Shown in pieces: positions 62,781 to 64,000 of a DNA stretch of 64,000 bases. The position numbers and the translations under genes are program-made. The stretch spans positions 62,001 to 126,000 of the forward strand of contig NZ_SGIT01000006.1 of NCBI RefSeq assembly GCF_004208525.1, written 5' to 3'. Origin of the DNA: Sphingobacterium corticibacterium (GTDB lineage: Bacteria > Bacteroidota > Bacteroidia > Sphingobacteriales > Sphingobacteriaceae). The first letter of the stretch is position 1. Every line of letters begins with the position of its first letter. A model generated the notes under the pieces. The model saw only the letters and a list, made by a program, of their open reading frames with translations, was not told the DNA's origin and made no database searches.

Positions 62781-63377
62781 ATGGCAAAATCAAGAGACAA
62801 TGTCGTGATGCAGGGTGCATCAGGCAAAGTGGGAAGAAACCTCGTGTTTCGCCAAAGAGGAGATCAGACAATTATCGCGAAACGTCCCCGCGTTACAGCA
62901 GGAGGCCGCGAGGTTACCGAAAAGCAACAACAGGTACAGAATCGCTTCCTGAACGCTTCCCTATACGCCAAACAGGCCATTCAGGATCCGGAACTGAAAG
63001 CTGCCTACAGCAGGAAAGCCACGGTAAACCAGACAGCTTACAACGTAGCATTCAAAGATTTCTTTGCCCGCCCGGAAGTACGGCTGTTGAACGATAGTGG
63101 ATATCTGGGAAACGTAGGAGACGAAATCACGTTTTTGGTCAGGGATATCCTGAAAGTGACCGCAATAGAATTTGAGATCCTTGATCAGGATGACACAGTT
63201 GTGGAAGTCGGACAGGCAGAACCCACCGACGAGGAAAACACGGGGTGGAAGTACACAGCTAGTACGGAGAATATAGATTATACGAATGCTATATACCGGA
63301 TCACCATGCTGGATACGCCGAAGAATACCACCGAGGTGATCAAAGCTTACGGCGCGGATAGGGATGTAAATCCTTAA
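62781..63377 (+). CDS. uncharacterised protein (MAKSRDN-type), possibly structural
   Basis: 198 residues. The N-terminus MAKSRDNVVMQGASGKVGRN, then RQRGDQTIIAKRPRVTAGGR, is basic and resembles the start of DUF6266-like Bacteroidota proteins (GxxGKVG...V.R...G). The middle is helical (FLNASLYAKQAIQDPELKAA) and the C-terminal half beta-rich. No signal peptide. GC content is higher than the neighbouring intergenic DNA. With the two genes after it, it may be part of a phage-like or chromosomal cluster. Confidence 0.7.
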   Translation: MAKSRDNVVMQGASGKVGRNLVFRQRGDQTIIAKRPRVTAGGREVTEKQQQVQNRFLNASLYAKQAIQDPELKAAYSRKATVNQTAYNVAFKDFFARPEVRLLNDSGYLGNVGDEITFLVRDILKVTAIEFEILDQDDTVVEVGQAEPTDEENTGWKYTASTENIDYTNAIYRITMLDTPKNTTEVIKAYGADRDVNP

Positions 63378-63418
63378 CCAGGTAGGGGTAGACCACTTGG
63401 TCTGCCCTTATTTTCTGA

Positions 63419-63841
63419 ATGTATATGGAGAAAATTAAATCATTAGTAAGAAATATGAAAACACTTCAATCGAACACACCTTGGCTCATCGAGGATCTGG
63501 CAGGGGAATTATCTGGCAAACACAAAATCGGAATCGCGTTATTACTATTAACGGCACTATTCCTGTTTATCGGAGCGATCTTGCAAATAATCGATCCCAC
63601 GGCCGGTGTGCTGGACATCGGTATCTTATCGGTACTGCTTTTTGGATTATTGACCAGCATAGCGGCTATTTTCTGTAGCCTCTGGTTGCAGGAAATCCTT
63701 TGGCAACCTTTCAAGACGTTCCGTAAAGAATTTAATTACCACTTTAATCAATTGACATCATGGCAACAATGTATCATCTATTTCTCGGTGTTCTTTTTAT
63801 CGTTATATGCGGTATTGTGGGCGCTGGCCATCATACTGTAG
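63419..63841 (+). CDS. small membrane protein (holin-like topology)
   Basis: 140 residues; an ATG at 63425 (MEKIKSLVRN) is an alternative start. Three hydrophobic helices: IALLLLTALFLFIGAILQII, DIGILSVLLFGLLTSIAAIF and CIIYFSVFFLSLYAVLWALA. It is followed by, and overlaps, a probable cell-wall hydrolase gene, which fits a holin/endolysin-like pairing. The evidence is topology and neighbourhood only. Confidence 0.65.
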   Translation: MYMEKIKSLVRNMKTLQSNTPWLIEDLAGELSGKHKIGIALLLLTALFLFIGAILQIIDPTAGVLDIGILSVLLFGLLTSIAAIFCSLWLQEILWQPFKTFRKEFNYHFNQLTSWQQCIIYFSVFFLSLYAVLWALAIIL

Positions 63842-64000
63842 GGATGAAGCGTCCACTATTATGGCAGGAAATAAAGGACAACAGCCTAAGGCAAAAAATC
63901 ACCGATATCGCCTCGGGCGAAATCGGTGTGCGCGAGGCGACAGGCAACAACGATGGGAAAAGGGTAGAGGAGTATCTGCAATATACAAATCTAGGGAAAG
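63760..64000 (+). CDS. exported peptidoglycan hydrolase-like protein (5' part only)
   Basis: The frame starts at ATG 63760 (MATMYHLFLGVLFIVICGIV), an evident signal sequence, and overlaps the preceding gene by 82 bp. A later in-frame ATG at 63844 gives MKRPLLWQEIKDNSLRQKIT without a signal peptide. The start of the mature domain, IASGEIGVREATGNNDGKRVEEYL, matches Bacteroidota CHAP/NlpC-type endopeptidases. It runs off the right edge before the catalytic Cys. Confidence 0.6.
   Translation, partial: MATMYHLFLGVLFIVICGIVGAGHHTVGMKRPLLWQEIKDNSLRQKITDIASGEIGVREATGNNDGKRVEEYLQYTNLGK

Overview
The window is from a member of the Bacteroidota, most likely Sphingobacteriaceae or a close relative. It is dominated by a CTnDOT-type integrative and conjugative element (ICE). 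The case for the phylum rests on the family-specific tra set (DUF4134, DUF4133, DUF4141, TraJ, TraK, TraM, TraN, TraO, DUF3872), the mobA-mobB-mobC and RteC / DUF3945 / topoisomerase / DUF1896 backbone, SusC-style TonB-receptor architecture, and several promoters with the Bacteroidota -7 motif TAnnTTTG. The genus cannot be fixed from the sequence alone.

Layout. 1-6261: accessory genes (TolC-type efflux protein cut by the window edge, three AraC regulators, VOC protein, DinB protein, FAD monooxygenase). 6438-16143: tra genes on the minus strand, in transcription order traE, F, G, I, J, K, an unnamed gene, L, M, N, O, Q, then a leftover relaxase tail. 16343-19825: a self-contained cargo module on the same strand, consisting of an XRE regulator, a long prokaryotic Argonaute with a degenerate catalytic site, and a protein with two C-terminal membrane segments. 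It has a hairpin terminator on each side and sits exactly between traD and traE. 19984-22098: traD, two DUF3408 proteins and a ParA ATPase. 22099-22781: a structured non-coding region with the probable oriT. 22782-27300: mobA, mobB (relaxase), a membrane protein, mobC (coupling protein). 27433-35196: accessory genes, including a superoxide dismutase operon, a DtxR-type metalloregulator and a TonB receptor with a thioredoxin-like partner. 35243-47586: an RND efflux operon with its own LytS/LytTR pair, DoxX and an MFS exporter, bracketed by two closely related rteC genes. 47596-62270: the remaining backbone on the minus strand (helicase/methylase, DUF1896, a small hydrolase/histone-like insertion, ORF6N protein, topoisomerase III, DUF3945, two HTH proteins, a third RteC). 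The last genes repeat the CTnDOT excision-operon order rteC, xis2c, xis2d, orf3, exc. 62781-64000: three plus-strand genes (hypothetical, membrane protein, partial cell-wall hydrolase) that look unrelated to the element.

How it works together. ParA/DUF3408/TraD, the TraE-Q mating apparatus, the MobA/B relaxosome and the MobC coupling protein form a near-complete transfer system. The RteC and xis-like genes would control excision, but no integrase is present in the window. A recurring motif (gene-strand consensus GMCAAANACTGCC, often followed by a GTGCCAC-like element) lies about 40-90 bp upstream of at least five backbone transcription units and probably marks a shared regulon. The metal-homeostasis block has a second regulon: a GTTAG-N6-CTAAC palindrome placed inside the -33/-7 spacer of three promoters, with the DtxR-type repressor encoded between them. 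The Argonaute-membrane protein module is the most notable content and is probably an abortive-infection type defence carried by the ICE.
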